A stretch of 49,691 nucleotides of DNA from an uncultured Clostridia bacterium (GCA_947307175.1 CAMZIK010000007.1:1-49691), one strand, 5' to 3'. Positions 1-9,957 are shown, counted from the stretch's first letter. Translations and numbers: made by a program. Notes: generated by a model from the sequence alone, not told the origin.

Positions 1-55
1 CCAAAAGGGTTTCCCCCAGCTGCCCAACAGGTTTGCTGCGGTAAATTCTGATTTA
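1..55 (-). repeat. Repeat element copy A (partial, cut by window edge)
   Basis: The first 55 bases are the reverse complement of the beginning of the element at 4513-4831: part of the G-rich hairpin, the left arm of the inner stem (CTGTTGGGCAGCTG), and the outer terminal repeat TAAATCAGAATTTACCGCAG. The match to copies B and C is exact as far as I can follow by eye. The rest of this copy lies outside the window. Confidence 0.85.
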
Positions 56-84
56 CAAACACATATTAAAGGCTTTCAGGACAT

Positions 85-117
85 AAAAAACCCGACCGTA
101 ACAGGTCGGGTTTTTCG
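85..117 (-). terminator. Intrinsic terminator of the aminotransferase gene
   Basis: The hairpin AACCCGACC / GGTCGGGTT with a 6-base loop is followed on the minus strand by a T run. It lies about 16 bases past the stop codon of the minus-strand gene that ends at 133. Confidence 0.85.
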
Positions 118-132
118 TTTGCTATTTTATGA

Positions 133-1413
133 TCATGAATTGAGGAGTTTTTCTGCACTTGCAAGCTTTACTGCTGTTGTGAATATCTCCACAGCGAGCT
201 TCAGCTCATCAACAGGCGGATAAGACGGAGCAATACGGATATTTCTGTCTCTTGGGTCTTTCTTGTAAGGGAAGGTTGCGCCTGCTCCCGTCAGAACAAC
301 GCCGGCATCCTTGCAAAGCTCAACTATGCGCTTTGCACAGCCGTCGATCGAATCAAAGCTGATGAAATAACCTCCGTTTGGCTTTGTCCAGCTGCCTATT
401 CCGTAAGGAGCGACCTCTTTTTCAAGACCGTCAAGCACAGCCTTGAAGCGTGGAGCAAGCAGAGCCTGATGTTTTTTCATATGCTCTTTCAAGCCTTCAA
501 AGTTCTTGAAGAACTTAACGTGACGAAGATGATTTATCTTGTCTGGACCTATCGTCTGAACTGTCATAAGTGACTTGATATAGTCGATGTTAGCCTTGCT
601 TGAAGCCATTGCAGCAACGCCTGCGCCTGCATATGTGATCTTTGAAGTTGAAGCGAACTCGATAGCTCTGTCGGGGTTTCCTGCCTTTTCGCACTCTGCA
701 AGCAGGTCGAGCAACACATCGTGGTCATCATTCAGATGATGAACGCAGTAAGCGTTGTCCCAGAAGATGCGGAAATCGTCAGCCTTTGTTTTCATGTTTG
801 CAAAGCGCTTAACGACCTCATCGGAGAAGGTGATGCCTGTCGGGTTTCCGTACATCGGAACGCACCATACGCCCTTGATGCTCTCGTCCTCAGAAGCGAG
901 TTTTTCTATCATGTCCATATCAGGACCGTCGGCGTTCATCGGAATATTTATCATTTCAAATCCAAACTTTTCGGTAACGAGGAAATGTCTGTCGTATCCC
1001 GGACACGGGCACAGCCATTTGAGCTTACCCTGATCCTTCCACGGCTTTGCCTCAGCGCTTACGCCGAAAAGCAGGAACTTAGCGATAGTATCATACATCA
1101 TGTTAAGACTTGAAGAGCCGCCGAGTATAAGCTGCTCGCCTGTAACATTGAGCATTGGTGCAAACAGCGCCTTTGCTTCGGGCAGACCGTCAACTCCGCC
1201 GTAGTTTCGGCAGTCAGTTCCGTCTTGTGCAAAGCAGTCTTCATTTTTTACTACTGTCGTCAGCAGACCCTCGGTAAGATCGAGCTGCTCTGCGGAAGGC
1301 TTTCCCCTTGCCATATTCAGTGCAAGCCCTTTTGCCTTGAACTCGTCATACTTTGCCTGCGCTTCGCTCCTGAAAGCCTCAAGCTCAGCTCTTGACATCT
1401 TAGCTAATTCCAT
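133..1413 (-). CDS. PLP-dependent aminotransferase, class I/II (aspartate aminotransferase-like)
   Basis: The protein (426 aa) is a cytoplasmic fold-type I PLP enzyme that moves an amino group between an amino acid and a 2-oxo acid. The sequence resembles the MocR-type aminotransferase family (the subgroup of C. glutamicum aspartate aminotransferase). Visible marks are GNPTG near residue 190, the cofactor Asp in DNAY near 219, and the Schiff-base lysine in STSKITYAGAG (about K258). An upstream in-frame ATG at 1426-1428 exists, but GGAGGT inside its first codons is an ideal ribosome site for the ATG at 1413, so the later start is chosen. It is probably monocistronic, with its own terminator at 85-117. 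Aspartate/glutamate specificity is a family inference. Confidence 0.9.
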   Translation of the reverse strand: MELAKMSRAELEAFRSEAQAKYDEFKAKGLALNMARGKPSAEQLDLTEGLLTTVVKNEDCFAQDGTDCRNYGGVDGLPEAKALFAPMLNVTGEQLILGGSSSLNMMYDTIAKFLLFGVSAEAKPWKDQGKLKWLCPCPGYDRHFLVTEKFGFEMINIPMNADGPDMDMIEKLASEDESIKGVWCVPMYGNPTGITFSDEVVKRFANMKTKADDFRIFWDNAYCVHHLNDDHDVLLDLLAECEKAGNPDRAIEFASTSKITYAGAGVAAMASSKANIDYIKSLMTVQTIGPDKINHLRHVKFFKNFEGLKEHMKKHQALLAPRFKAVLDGLEKEVAPYGIGSWTKPNGGYFISFDSIDGCAKRIVELCKDAGVVLTGAGATFPYKKDPRDRNIRIAPSYPPVDELKLAVEIFTTAVKLASAEKLLNS

Positions 1414-1611
1414 TGCGTGAACCTCCATTATAATTTCTTCCGATAATACATTGTACCTTATAACTATGAATTTTGCAAGTCAAAACTGTAAATCCTGCAT
1501 ATTTTCTGCTTTTTATACGAAGACAAGCGAGCATAATCTTCGATTATGGGCAAATTCAATAACACAAATTCAAAAAGAACTCACAAAGAGCCTCCGTGAA
1601 AAGCTTTTGTG

Positions 1612-1642
1612 AAAAAAGACCTCCGCAAGCGCAGAGGTCTTT
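1612..1642 (-). terminator. Intrinsic terminator of the epimerase gene
   Basis: The stem AAGACCTC(C/T)GC pairs around a short loop, with a T run on the minus strand. It begins five bases beyond the stop of the minus-strand gene ending at 1647. Confidence 0.8.
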
Positions 1643-1646
1643 GATA

Positions 1647-2576
1647 TTACTTTGTGTTTGAAAGATTCCAGCGGAATGTCGAGATCCTTCGTGCCTTGGT
1701 GTTGTCGATGTTCCAGTTGTAGAATGTGAACGTCGGGTCGAAATATCTGTAATCCGTCCTCATCTGTCCTTTGTTGACAGAAAGCACGATGTTGGGGTTC
1801 TTCTGGATAACAGCACCGATGCGGTACTTTTTCTTTTCATACTCAACGATCTCCGCAGCGGTTATCATTCTCGTGTCAGCGATGTTGTAAACGCCTTCGT
1901 ATCTTCCGCTTGGGATATTGATGATACCGTTGATGAAATCAACGAGATTATACAGATTGCAGAAAGAGAATCCGTATTCTCCCTCTTTGTAGATGTACGC
2001 AACGTTCTCCTTTGCATCAAAAACTCTCTGGTGCAGATTCTGAGTGAACTCAGCGGTATATATAGGCGCAAGTCTTGCAATAACAGGGATAGTGCTTGAT
2101 TTCTTGGTCGCCTTCATAAGAGCCTTCTCGCTGTCGAGCTTCATGTTCGTATAGTTGGACACGCCCTTTTCAGGACAAGTCTCCCTGATAGGATCTCTGC
2201 CCTTCTGGATACCGTATACCTGTGTGGTTGACAGGATAGTGATGCTCTTGCATCCAACCTTTACGGCAGCATCATACAGGAACTTATCCGTCAGCTTGCT
2301 CCTTTTCATCTCCGTATCCGAAATGAAAGCGTCGAAATCATTATCAGCGGTATTTGCAAGATGAACAAGGAATTCTATCCTGTTGCTCTCCAGAAGCTGA
2401 GTGATAGCAGCTTTGTTGGTGATCTCCGTCTGTGTGAACTCAAAGTTCGGGTCGACCCCAATAAGATCACTCGGCTTACTGTCCGTACCGAATACTTTAT
2501 GTTTCTTGCTCAGCAGGCTGGCTACGACTATCTTGCCTATCATGCCGCTGGCTCCGGTTACAAGAATTGATGACAT
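1647..2576 (-). CDS. NAD(P)-dependent epimerase/dehydratase (extended SDR)
   Basis: The protein (309 aa) has the Rossmann nucleotide motif GASGMIG at its N-terminus and the catalytic YxxxK (YTNMK) near residue 145, preceded by a Ser/Thr-rich strand (ILSTTQVYG). These mark the extended short-chain dehydrogenase family, usually nucleotide-sugar epimerases or dehydratases. The substrate cannot be told. A TTG three codons upstream abuts the Shine-Dalgarno AAGGAG with no spacing, so the ATG at 2576 is taken as the start. No sugar-biosynthesis neighbours are present to suggest a pathway. It has its own promoter (2642-2670) and terminator (1612-1642). Confidence 0.85.
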   Translation of the reverse strand: MSSILVTGASGMIGKIVVASLLSKKHKVFGTDSKPSDLIGVDPNFEFTQTEITNKAAITQLLESNRIEFLVHLANTADNDFDAFISDTEMKRSKLTDKFLYDAAVKVGCKSITILSTTQVYGIQKGRDPIRETCPEKGVSNYTNMKLDSEKALMKATKKSSTIPVIARLAPIYTAEFTQNLHQRVFDAKENVAYIYKEGEYGFSFCNLYNLVDFINGIINIPSGRYEGVYNIADTRMITAAEIVEYEKKKYRIGAVIQKNPNIVLSVNKGQMRTDYRYFDPTFTFYNWNIDNTKARRISTFRWNLSNTK

Positions 2577-2641
2577 AACTGTCAACTCCTTTCATTACAG
2601 CCCTATAATTCTTCTTTTATTATTCACATAGCTACATAGTA

Positions 2642-2670
2642 ATTATATCACATCAAATTCGGTTTGAAAA
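2642..2670 (-). promoter_or_regulatory. Probable SigA promoter of the epimerase gene
   Basis: On the minus strand TGTGATATAAT gives a perfect -10 (2642-2647) with a weak -35 (TTTTCA, 2665-2670) at 17-base spacing. The rest of the 291-base gap between the divergent genes (2577-2867) is A+T-rich. I could not find a clear promoter for the plus-strand gene in it. Confidence 0.55.
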
Positions 2671-2867
2671 GCTTTTTGAAGCAATTTTTTAAAATTTTAG
2701 AATTAGTAAATAAAATAGCTTGCGATTTTTTGTGGAATATGTTAAAATTGATTACGGAGAACAGCAGGTTTATTTAGATATTTGTACAGAACAATTTTTT
2801 AATCACAATATTGCGCAAGATTTTTTAATTTTGAATTTACAAAACAGAAACTATTGGGAGAGGCAAA

Positions 2868-3821
2868 ATGAACACTATCGCAGACAATCCGTTTGAATTT
2901 TCAGATGATAACAAGCGTTATCACACATATAACTATTATCTGCGCAGGCGTTTCGGGCGCAAGGTGATGAAGATACCGCTGAACGTTGATCTTGGCTGCC
3001 CCAACCGTGACGGCACAAAGGGAACAGGCGGCTGCAAATTCTGCTCGGCATACCTCAGCGGAGAGTTTGCGGGCGATCCATGCGACGACATCAGGACGCA
3101 GTTTGAAAGCGTAAAAAAGAAGATGAACGAAAAGTGGGCGGACGGGCTTTATATCCCGTATTTTCAGGCAGGCTCGAACACCTACGCACCTGTGGAGAGA
3201 CTTCGTGAGATGTATGAAACTGCGATTTCGGTCGAAAACTGTGCAGGTCTGAGCATCGCAACAAGAGCAGACTGCATTGATGAGCAAAAAGCGGCGCTGC
3301 TGGGCAAACTTGCACAAAGAACTTATCTGACCGTTGAGCTTGGCTTGCAGACGGTACACGACAAGACTGCCCTTGCGATGAACCGCTGCCATACCTTTGC
3401 GGATTTCCTGAAAGGGTATGAGCTGCTTCGGAAAAACGGCGTGAACGTGTGCGTTCATATCATCGACGGACTGCCCGGGGAAACGAGAGAGATGATGTTT
3501 GAAACGGCAAGGGAGCTTTCAAAGCTTGAACTGCACAGTATAAAGATACACCTTCTGCACGTGCTGAAAAACACTGAGCTTGCAAAGATGTACGAGCGAG
3601 GCGAGTTCCAGACGCTTGAAATGCAGGAGTATGTGGACATCGTCTGTGACCAGATAGAGCTGCTTCCGAAAGAGCTGATAATACAGCGTGTGACGGGTGA
3701 CGGAGCGAAGGACGAGCTTATCGCACCGCTGTGGAGTCTGAAAAAGTTCTGTGTGATGAACGAGATAGACAAGGAGCTTGGCAGGCGCGATTCGTATCAG
3801 GGGATAAGGTTTTCACGCTGA
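2868..3821 (+). CDS. TIGR01212-family radical SAM protein (YhcC-like)
   Basis: The protein (317 aa) is a radical SAM enzyme of the YhcC group, whose substrate is not established. The iron-sulfur cysteines are C44, C56 and C59, in the spacing CX11CX2C instead of the classical CX3CX2C; this spacing is typical of the family. Further marks are TRADC near 130, VELGLQT near 155 and GLPGET near 200. Full length for the family. Shine-Dalgarno GGGAGAGG lies 5 bases before the ATG. A second radical SAM gene follows from its own strong promoter, which overlaps the stop codon. Confidence 0.88.
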   Translation: MNTIADNPFEFSDDNKRYHTYNYYLRRRFGRKVMKIPLNVDLGCPNRDGTKGTGGCKFCSAYLSGEFAGDPCDDIRTQFESVKKKMNEKWADGLYIPYFQAGSNTYAPVERLREMYETAISVENCAGLSIATRADCIDEQKAALLGKLAQRTYLTVELGLQTVHDKTALAMNRCHTFADFLKGYELLRKNGVNVCVHIIDGLPGETREMMFETARELSKLELHSIKIHLLHVLKNTELAKMYERGEFQTLEMQEYVDIVCDQIELLPKELIIQRVTGDGAKDELIAPLWSLKKFCVMNEIDKELGRRDSYQGIRFSR

Positions 3822-3850
3822 TTGACAGGGCGTGCAGGTAGTGATATAAT
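3822..3850 (+). promoter_or_regulatory. Consensus SigA promoter of the second radical SAM gene
   Basis: TTGACA (3822-3827), 17-base spacer, TATAAT (3845-3850) with the extended -10 dinucleotide TG at 3842. All twelve core bases match consensus. The -35 begins one base after the stop codon of the preceding gene, so the second gene can be expressed on its own. Confidence 0.88.
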
Positions 3851-3887
3851 AAGTCTGTTAATATTGGCTTTGAAAGGATAGATAGTG

Positions 3888-4502
3888 ATGAAAAAGGCAA
3901 TGAACATTTCATATGAGATAGGAAACAAGCTTTATCTCAACATAACCAACAAATGCCCGTGCAACTGCACGTTCTGCATACGCAACAACGGCGACGGAGC
4001 TTACGGCTCTGATCCTTTGTGGCTGGAGCATCAGCCTACCGCCGAGGAGGTCATCGAAAACTTAAAGACCCGTGACCTTGATAGCTACGAGGAGCTTATC
4101 TTCTGCGGCTACGGCGAACCTACCTGCGAGTTTGAGATACTCAAAACTGCTGCCGCCTACATCAGAAGTGTCAGCAAAACACCTGTCCGCATAAACACCA
4201 ACGGCTTGGGAAATCTCGTAAACAAGCGTAATATCGCGCCCGAATTTGAAGGCATCATCGACACCGTTTCGATCAGCCTCAACGCTTCGGACGCAGAAGC
4301 CTACGATAAAGTCACACGTCCGTCATTCAAGGGCGTGAACTGCTTTGAGGAGATGCTTTCGTTTGCAAAGCAGGTAAAACAGTTTGTTCCAAAGACAGTG
4401 CTGACTGTCGTTGACGTTATCGGCGAGGAGGAAATAAGGAAGTCGCAGGCTATCGCCGACAGCGTAGGTATCGAACTCAGAGTGCGCACCTACGAGGCGT
4501 AA
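3888..4502 (+). CDS. TatD-associated radical SAM protein (TIGR04038-like)
   Basis: The protein (204 aa) carries a classical CX3CX2C cluster (C23, C27, C30) followed by FCGYGEPT, the SAM-contacting strand. The short length and overall pattern match the radical SAM proteins usually linked to TatD nucleases; that link is recalled knowledge. No tatD is present here. A GTG directly before the ATG is possible, but Shine-Dalgarno GAAAGGA spaces better to ATG 3888. The gene ends 10 bases before repeat copy B, so any original downstream partner may have been displaced. Confidence 0.85.
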   Translation: MKKAMNISYEIGNKLYLNITNKCPCNCTFCIRNNGDGAYGSDPLWLEHQPTAEEVIENLKTRDLDSYEELIFCGYGEPTCEFEILKTAAAYIRSVSKTPVRINTNGLGNLVNKRNIAPEFEGIIDTVSISLNASDAEAYDKVTRPSFKGVNCFEEMLSFAKQVKQFVPKTVLTVVDVIGEEEIRKSQAIADSVGIELRVRTYEA

Positions 4503-4512
4503 TCTAATAAGA

Positions 4513-4831
4513 TAAATCAGAATTTACCGCAGCAAACCTGTTGGGCAGCTGGGGGAAACCCTTTTGGAGAAGGGTTCTCCCCCAGACCCCCTTCCTAAAC
4601 CTTTTAATGATTTTTCAGTAATGGGGCGCAAGACCCCATTACTGAAAAATATTAGAGAGTTCAGAAAAGAGAATTTGAGAGAAAACTTTTTTCCAAGAGA
4701 ATATCCTCGGTTGCTCGACAGATACACTGCTATAAGTTTTGACTATTTATTAGATTTGCACCCGAAGGGGTATGGGGGCGATCGGAAAGCCCCCAATCAA
4801 GCGGAGCTTTGCTCCGCTAAATTCTGATTTA
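4513..4831 (+). repeat. Interspersed palindromic element, complete copy B
   Basis: This 319-base element is bounded by inverted terminal repeats (TAAATCAGAATTTA at each end, extending inward to ACCGCAGCAAA / AGCGGAGCAAA with two differences). Inside are: an inner stem of CTGTTGGGCAGCTG (4538-4551) with CGGTTGCTCGACAG (4708-4721), whose four non-Watson-Crick positions are all G-U in plus-strand RNA; a G-rich hairpin at 4551-4583; a 17-bp hairpin at 4610-4650 with a GCAA-type loop; and a smaller hairpin near the right end. It fills the 345-base gap between the genes ending at 4502 and starting near 4851. No gene is credible inside it. Confidence 0.9.
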
Positions 4832-4850
4832 TCATTTAAATACTTTTGTG

Positions 4851-5148
4851 ATGAGGTTTTTTAGTGATATGGGTGATTTTTTTATAAAAAATCCCACGTT
4901 GATCGTTGCACTTATAGGGCTTTTATTTTCGGTGCTGAATTTTGTCAACCTGCTGCAAAGCCGCAAGCGCGACCACTTTGTTTCGGGGATACCGCTTTTC
5001 GGCGGACTGCTGATACTTATAGGCTTTCTGCTGTCGCACCACAAGTGGTGGGCACTTTTGTGCTTTACAGATTACTCGTGGTGGGCGCTTGCGTGGGCGC
5101 TGATAAGTGAATTTTTGCCACAAAAAAGAAAAGAGGAAAACAAAGACG

Positions 5149-5168
<20 letters not shown>
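4851..5168 (+). CDS. Small hydrophobic membrane protein, unknown function
   Basis: The protein (about 105 aa) has two or three hydrophobic segments (roughly residues 16-36, 46-62, 66-90), a tryptophan-rich stretch (HKWWALLCF, YSWWALAWA) and a charged C-terminal tail. I do not recognise the family. The start is uncertain: no good Shine-Dalgarno precedes GTG 4848 or ATG 4851, and ATG 4869 has only a distant GAGG. The gene begins about 18 bases after repeat copy B, so insertion may have removed its original leader. Its end overlaps the next gene by 20 bases, suggesting coupling. Confidence 0.65.
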
Positions 5169-6827
<1,659 letters not shown>

Positions 6828-6931
6828 AGCGCTTGAAAATGAAAGGTAACGGCTGAACGTTCATTAAAGCCGAAAGGCTTTTGATGATAGACGGTGAAAA
6901 TCAATATTTTATTCGATCAAGGAGGATGCTT

Positions 6932-7144
6932 ATGTTATGTCCATACTGTGACCATCAGGGAATGATCGTCAAGGCAAAGCTGAAGGTCGATGACTCTATC
7001 GTTTTCATGTGCGATGAATGTGATACGATATGGAGAGAATCGGAAAACATCTCGGAGACTACGGGAAAATCATCTTTTTTGGTCGCAGAGGAATTGTCGG
7101 TCTCCTTGCAGACGCTGTTCAGGGAACTGGAATTTTTGCGCTGA
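6932..7144 (+). CDS. Small zinc-ribbon protein, unknown function
   Basis: The protein (70 aa) has two cysteine pairs, CPYC (residues 3-6) and CDEC (about 30-33), spaced as in a zinc ribbon, followed by a polar helical tail. The start is fixed by AAGGAGG at 6919-6925, six bases before ATG 6932. Upstream in-frame ATGs lack a ribosome site. Zinc binding is inferred from the motif. The gene ends 17 bases before the next one in another frame. Both have their own start signals, so this is not a frameshifted single gene. Confidence 0.65.
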   Translation: MLCPYCDHQGMIVKAKLKVDDSIVFMCDECDTIWRESENISETTGKSSFLVAEELSVSLQTLFRELEFLR

Positions 7145-7161
7145 TCCAAGGGAGCGGAGCT

Positions 7162-7512
7162 ATGGTTTTTGTGGGTATATGCAGAGTGTTTTCGACGGTC
7201 GGCGAGCAGCAGTATGAGACTATCGGCGCTTTCTGGGACGAGATTAGTGCAAGGTACGGTCTTGAAAACCTGCGTGGGCTTGGCTATAACTGGACAGAAA
7301 CGACTATCGAGTATGTTATCGGACTCAAAGAGGGAACTATTGACGGTGCAGACTGCGTGGTTCAGTTGCCCGACACGGACTGGGTGATTGTCAGCGGAAA
7401 GACAAGCAATCTCGGCAAAATTTACGATGAGATCTACCGAGACGGCGCGCTCAGATACGAGATAGAGACTTTTGACGAAGACGGCAGTTGCGTGATAATG
7501 TATCGGAGATAA
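7162..7512 (+). CDS. Small protein resembling a GyrI-like effector-binding domain
   Basis: The protein (116 aa) has the pattern of a stand-alone GyrI/AraC-type ligand-binding fold: a central helix with YETIGAFWDEI, then GLGYNW, an extended strand IEYVIGL and a C-terminal strand pair ending in VIMYRR. No DNA-binding domain is attached. The assignment is by general pattern and only moderate. The start at ATG 7162 follows GGGAGCGGAG; a longer in-frame extension to 7030 would overlap the previous gene heavily. Such domains can bind small molecules or inhibit partner proteins; nothing here says which. Confidence 0.6.
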   Translation: MVFVGICRVFSTVGEQQYETIGAFWDEISARYGLENLRGLGYNWTETTIEYVIGLKEGTIDGADCVVQLPDTDWVIVSGKTSNLGKIYDEIYRDGALRYEIETFDEDGSCVIMYRR

Positions 7513-7513
7513 A

Positions 7514-7981
7514 ATGATTCTTATTGATTTCGGGATAATCTGCATCGGGCAGGAAAAAAGGAGATTTCCAAAGGGGCTGAAAAGCGTGCGCTTTGAAAGT
7601 CACAAGAGGACGGAAAAATCGGAAGCGATGTACGACGACTGGTACAACTTCAAAACGGCGGACAGGCTTACGGGAATGTGGTATTTCGTATGGCTGACAG
7701 ATGATATTTTTCTGGAGCAGTCATTTTTTGATATTGCGCCGAAAGGCAGCACGTGGGTGATTGCCCAGCCGGAATGGAAAGACACGGTTGAAAGGATACT
7801 GCGGTTTTACATTGAAAGGTCGCCGCAGAAAAAGATAGCTGTATTGCTTCGGATACAGGACAAGTCAGAAGACGTTTCGCACGCACAGTGTTCACTGGGA
7901 GAGTTTATGGAGAAGCTTTCGCAGGGCGATGTGCGCTGGAACGAGACTTACTTTATCGGTGAGGATACGGCAGAAGGATAG
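7514..7981 (+). CDS. Hypothetical protein in the small-gene cluster
   Basis: The protein (155 aa) is not one I recognise. It is soluble and mixed alpha/beta, with an aromatic-rich middle (MWYFVWLTDD, TWVIAQPEW) and no signal peptide, membrane segment or cysteine motif. GGAG lies 5 bases before the ATG, and the start follows the previous stop by one base, so it is cotranscribed with the upstream genes. It is followed after 5 bases by rsmI, for which it is not a usual neighbour. Being small, aromatic-rich and beside a CbrC homologue, it could be an orphan immunity-type protein, but this is speculation. Confidence 0.65.
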   Translation: MILIDFGIICIGQEKRRFPKGLKSVRFESHKRTEKSEAMYDDWYNFKTADRLTGMWYFVWLTDDIFLEQSFFDIAPKGSTWVIAQPEWKDTVERILRFYIERSPQKKIAVLLRIQDKSEDVSHAQCSLGEFMEKLSQGDVRWNETYFIGEDTAEG

Positions 7982-7986
7982 AGAAA

Positions 7987-8820
7987 ATGGGAAGTTTATT
8001 TGTAGTAGGTACGCCGATAGGCAACCTTGGAGATATGACATACAGGGCAGTCGAGACACTTGAAAAGGTGGATTTTATCTGCGCCGAGGACACGAGAGTG
8101 AGCGCAAAGCTGCTGAACTATTTTGAGATAAAAACGCCGCTGGTGAGCTATCACGAGCATAACGCCGCACAAGTCGGCGAGAGCATCTGCGACAGGATAG
8201 CCGCAGGGGAAAGCGCTGCGATAGTCACTGATGCGGGTATGCCCTGCATCTCCGACCCGGGTGAGCTGTTGGTGAAGATGTGCTATGAGCGTGGGATAAA
8301 AGTCGAGGTAGTGCCGGGTCCGAGCGCTGTTATTACGGGGCTTGCGATAAGCGGGCTTGACACGAAGAATTTTCAGTTTGAAGGTTTTTTGTCGGTGACG
8401 AAAAAGCAGCGGCAGGAGCATCTTGCGGCGGTGAAGAACTCGACGCACACGCTGATATTTTATGAAGCGCCGCACAAGCTTCTGAATACGCTTGAAGATA
8501 TGCTGAAATTTTTCGGGGACAGGAAAATTTCGCTTTGCCGTGAGCTGACCAAGCTGCACGAGGAAGTTATCCGCACGACGCTTTCGCAGGCGGTGGAGAT
8601 GTACAAGGCTGTCAAGCCCAAGGGCGAGTTTGTACTGGTCATCGAGGGTGCAAAGGAGTCGGAGCTTTCCAAGGCGGAGACGATAGACGAGGCACTTTTG
8701 CAGGTCAAGGCGCTTGTGGAAAAGGGTATGCGAGGCGCTGACGCCTGCAAGGAGATAGCCAAGGCAACGGGGTTCTCAAAAGGAGAGCTGTACACCAAGC
8801 TTTTGGAAGAGAAAGAATAA
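7987..8820 (+). CDS. rsmI: 16S rRNA (cytidine-1402 2'-O)-methyltransferase
   Basis: RsmI (277 aa) uses S-adenosylmethionine to methylate the 2'-OH of C1402 in the decoding centre of 16S rRNA. The tetrapyrrole-methylase fold is clear: GTPIGNLGDMT at residues 8-18, CAEDTR near 32, VTDAGMPCISDPG near 82 and GPSA near 108. Length is normal for the family. It is last in the plus-strand run starting near 4851. Its stop codon lies two bases before repeat copy C, whose hairpins may serve as its 3' end. Confidence 0.95.
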   Translation: MGSLFVVGTPIGNLGDMTYRAVETLEKVDFICAEDTRVSAKLLNYFEIKTPLVSYHEHNAAQVGESICDRIAAGESAAIVTDAGMPCISDPGELLVKMCYERGIKVEVVPGPSAVITGLAISGLDTKNFQFEGFLSVTKKQRQEHLAAVKNSTHTLIFYEAPHKLLNTLEDMLKFFGDRKISLCRELTKLHEEVIRTTLSQAVEMYKAVKPKGEFVLVIEGAKESELSKAETIDEALLQVKALVEKGMRGADACKEIAKATGFSKGELYTKLLEEKE

Positions 8821-8822
8821 TA

Positions 8823-9164
8823 TAAATCAGAATTTAGCGGAGCAAAGCTCCGCTTGATTGGGGGCTTTCCGATCATGCCCCAAACCGTTCGCAAGCGAAC
8901 GCTTTACCCCTTCGGGTGCAAATCTAATAAATAGTCAAAACTTATAGCAGTGTATCTGTCGAGCAACCGAGGATATTCTCTTGGAAAAAAGTTTTCTCTC
9001 AAATTCTCTTTTCTGAACTCTCTAATATTTTTCAGTAATGGGGTCTTGCGCCCCATTACTGAAAAATCATTAAAAGGTTTAGGAAGGGGGTCTGGGGGAG
9101 AACCCTTCTCCAAAAGGGTTTCCCCCAGCTGCCCAACAGGTTTGCTGCGGTAAATTCTGATTTA
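8823..9164 (-). repeat. Interspersed palindromic element, complete copy C
   Basis: This 342-base element lies in the opposite orientation to copy B. It is identical to B by eye over about 250 bases from the end at 9164. It differs near 8870-8915, where it carries roughly 25 extra bases forming a hairpin (CGTTCGC / GCGAACG). Terminal repeats are TAAATCAGAATTTA. It sits between convergent genes: rsmI ends at 8820, and the stop codon of the minus-strand tspO gene (9162-9164) is contributed by the element's terminal repeat. Confidence 0.9.
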
Positions 9165-9671
9165 TCTGTTGAGCATGAAAATGCCTGCGTTGAGGTAGCC
9201 TGCGAAGATGACCCAAAGGGCATACGGCACTTGCAGATATGCGGCAAAGGGGTTTATCTTTCTGAAAGCTGCTATCATGATAAAGATAAGGATAAAAAGA
9301 CCGCACAGCCATATGAACGACAAGAGGAAGCTCTGCATCACGAAAAAGAAGATGCTCCAGCAGAAATTGAATGCAAGCTGGATACCGTAGATAGTGAGTG
9401 CTTCTTTTGTATATTCAGACTTCTCGTCCCATATGATATAGCTTGAAATGCCCATGAGTGCGTAAAGCACCGTCCACACAACAGGGAAAAGCCAGCCGGG
9501 AGGAGCAAGCGGCGGCTTATTTATCTCGCCGTAAAAGTCCATCGAGCCTTTTGTGACAAAGTAGCTCAGCAGCTGCACACCAAAAGGTATCGCAAGAGCG
9601 ATGATGAACGGCTTGACTTTCAGTTCGTTGATAAATCTCTTGATGCTGAATCGCTTGATTACAGATTCCAT
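9162..9671 (-). CDS. tspO: TspO/MBR family tryptophan-rich sensory protein
   Basis: The protein (169 aa) has the five-helix TspO/benzodiazepine-receptor fold with the signature PPGWLFPVVWTVLYALMG near residues 57-74, WSIFFF near 110 and the C-terminal ALWVIFAGYLN. Bacterial TspO binds porphyrins and related ligands in the membrane and acts in stress or tetrapyrrole signalling. The N-terminus is about 20 residues longer than minimal TspO. Its ribosome site GAGGTGA lies in one arm of an 8-bp inverted repeat (9678-9707), suggesting translational control. Its stop codon overlaps repeat copy C, but the C-terminus looks natural for the family. Confidence 0.93.
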   Translation of the reverse strand: MESVIKRFSIKRFINELKVKPFIIALAIPFGVQLLSYFVTKGSMDFYGEINKPPLAPPGWLFPVVWTVLYALMGISSYIIWDEKSEYTKEALTIYGIQLAFNFCWSIFFFVMQSFLLSFIWLCGLFILIFIMIAAFRKINPFAAYLQVPYALWVIFAGYLNAGIFMLNR

Positions 9672-9677
9672 AAAATA

Positions 9678-9707
9678 ATCACCTCACAATATAGTATGCG
9701 AGGTGAT
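9678..9707 (-). promoter_or_regulatory. Inverted repeat covering the tspO ribosome-binding site
   Basis: ATCACCTC (9678-9685) and GAGGTGAT (9700-9707) form a perfect 8-bp inverted repeat with a 14-base loop. In tspO mRNA the 3' arm, GAGGTGAT, contains the Shine-Dalgarno sequence, seven bases before the ATG. It could hide the ribosome site or act as an operator. Confidence 0.6.
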
Positions 9708-9732
9708 GCAGAGTTTATTCATAAGCAGGGAC

Positions 9733-9935
9733 ACTACGATATGTCTGCTGAATAATTGGGGGAAACTCTTTTCGAGAAGAGTTTCCCCCAAGCCCCTTTC
9801 AGAAACCTTTTATAGATTTTTAGCGGTCAGGAGATTTACTCCTGACCGCTAAAAATATGTAAGAGTTCAGAAAAGAGAATTGGAGAAAGCCCTCACAAGA
9901 GAATATCCTCAATTATCCGGCAGACATATTGTAAT
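9733..9935 (+). repeat. Diverged palindromic element, copy D (core only)
   Basis: This 203-base element shares the core of copies B and C but not their outer ends. Terminal arms 9733-9758 and 9910-9935 match at 22 of 26 positions when inverted, and all four differences are transitions. Inside are a perfect 13-bp hairpin (9758-9789; GGGGGAAACTCTT with AAGAGTTTCCCCC) and a 17-bp hairpin (9816-9856) whose sequence differs from that in B. The single-stranded linkers GAGTTCAGAAAAGAGAAT and AAGAGAATATCCTC are shared with B. It fills most of the 286-base gap between tspO and the gene ending at 9958. Confidence 0.85.
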
Positions 9936-9957
9936 GGCTCTGCCGATGGATACGCTC

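Noticed and set aside
4564..4827. An 87-aa open frame inside repeat copy B, with its twin at 8904-9113 in copy C and antisense frames at 4524-4727 and 8950-9153.
   Set aside because: These frames follow the hairpins of the repeat and have no own ribosome site. Similar frames are often mis-annotated as small proteins in genomes with palindromic repeats.
6932..7512. The zinc-ribbon and GyrI-like genes as one gene broken by a frameshift.
   Set aside because: Each has its own Shine-Dalgarno and start codon with a 17-base gap, and each looks like a complete small domain.
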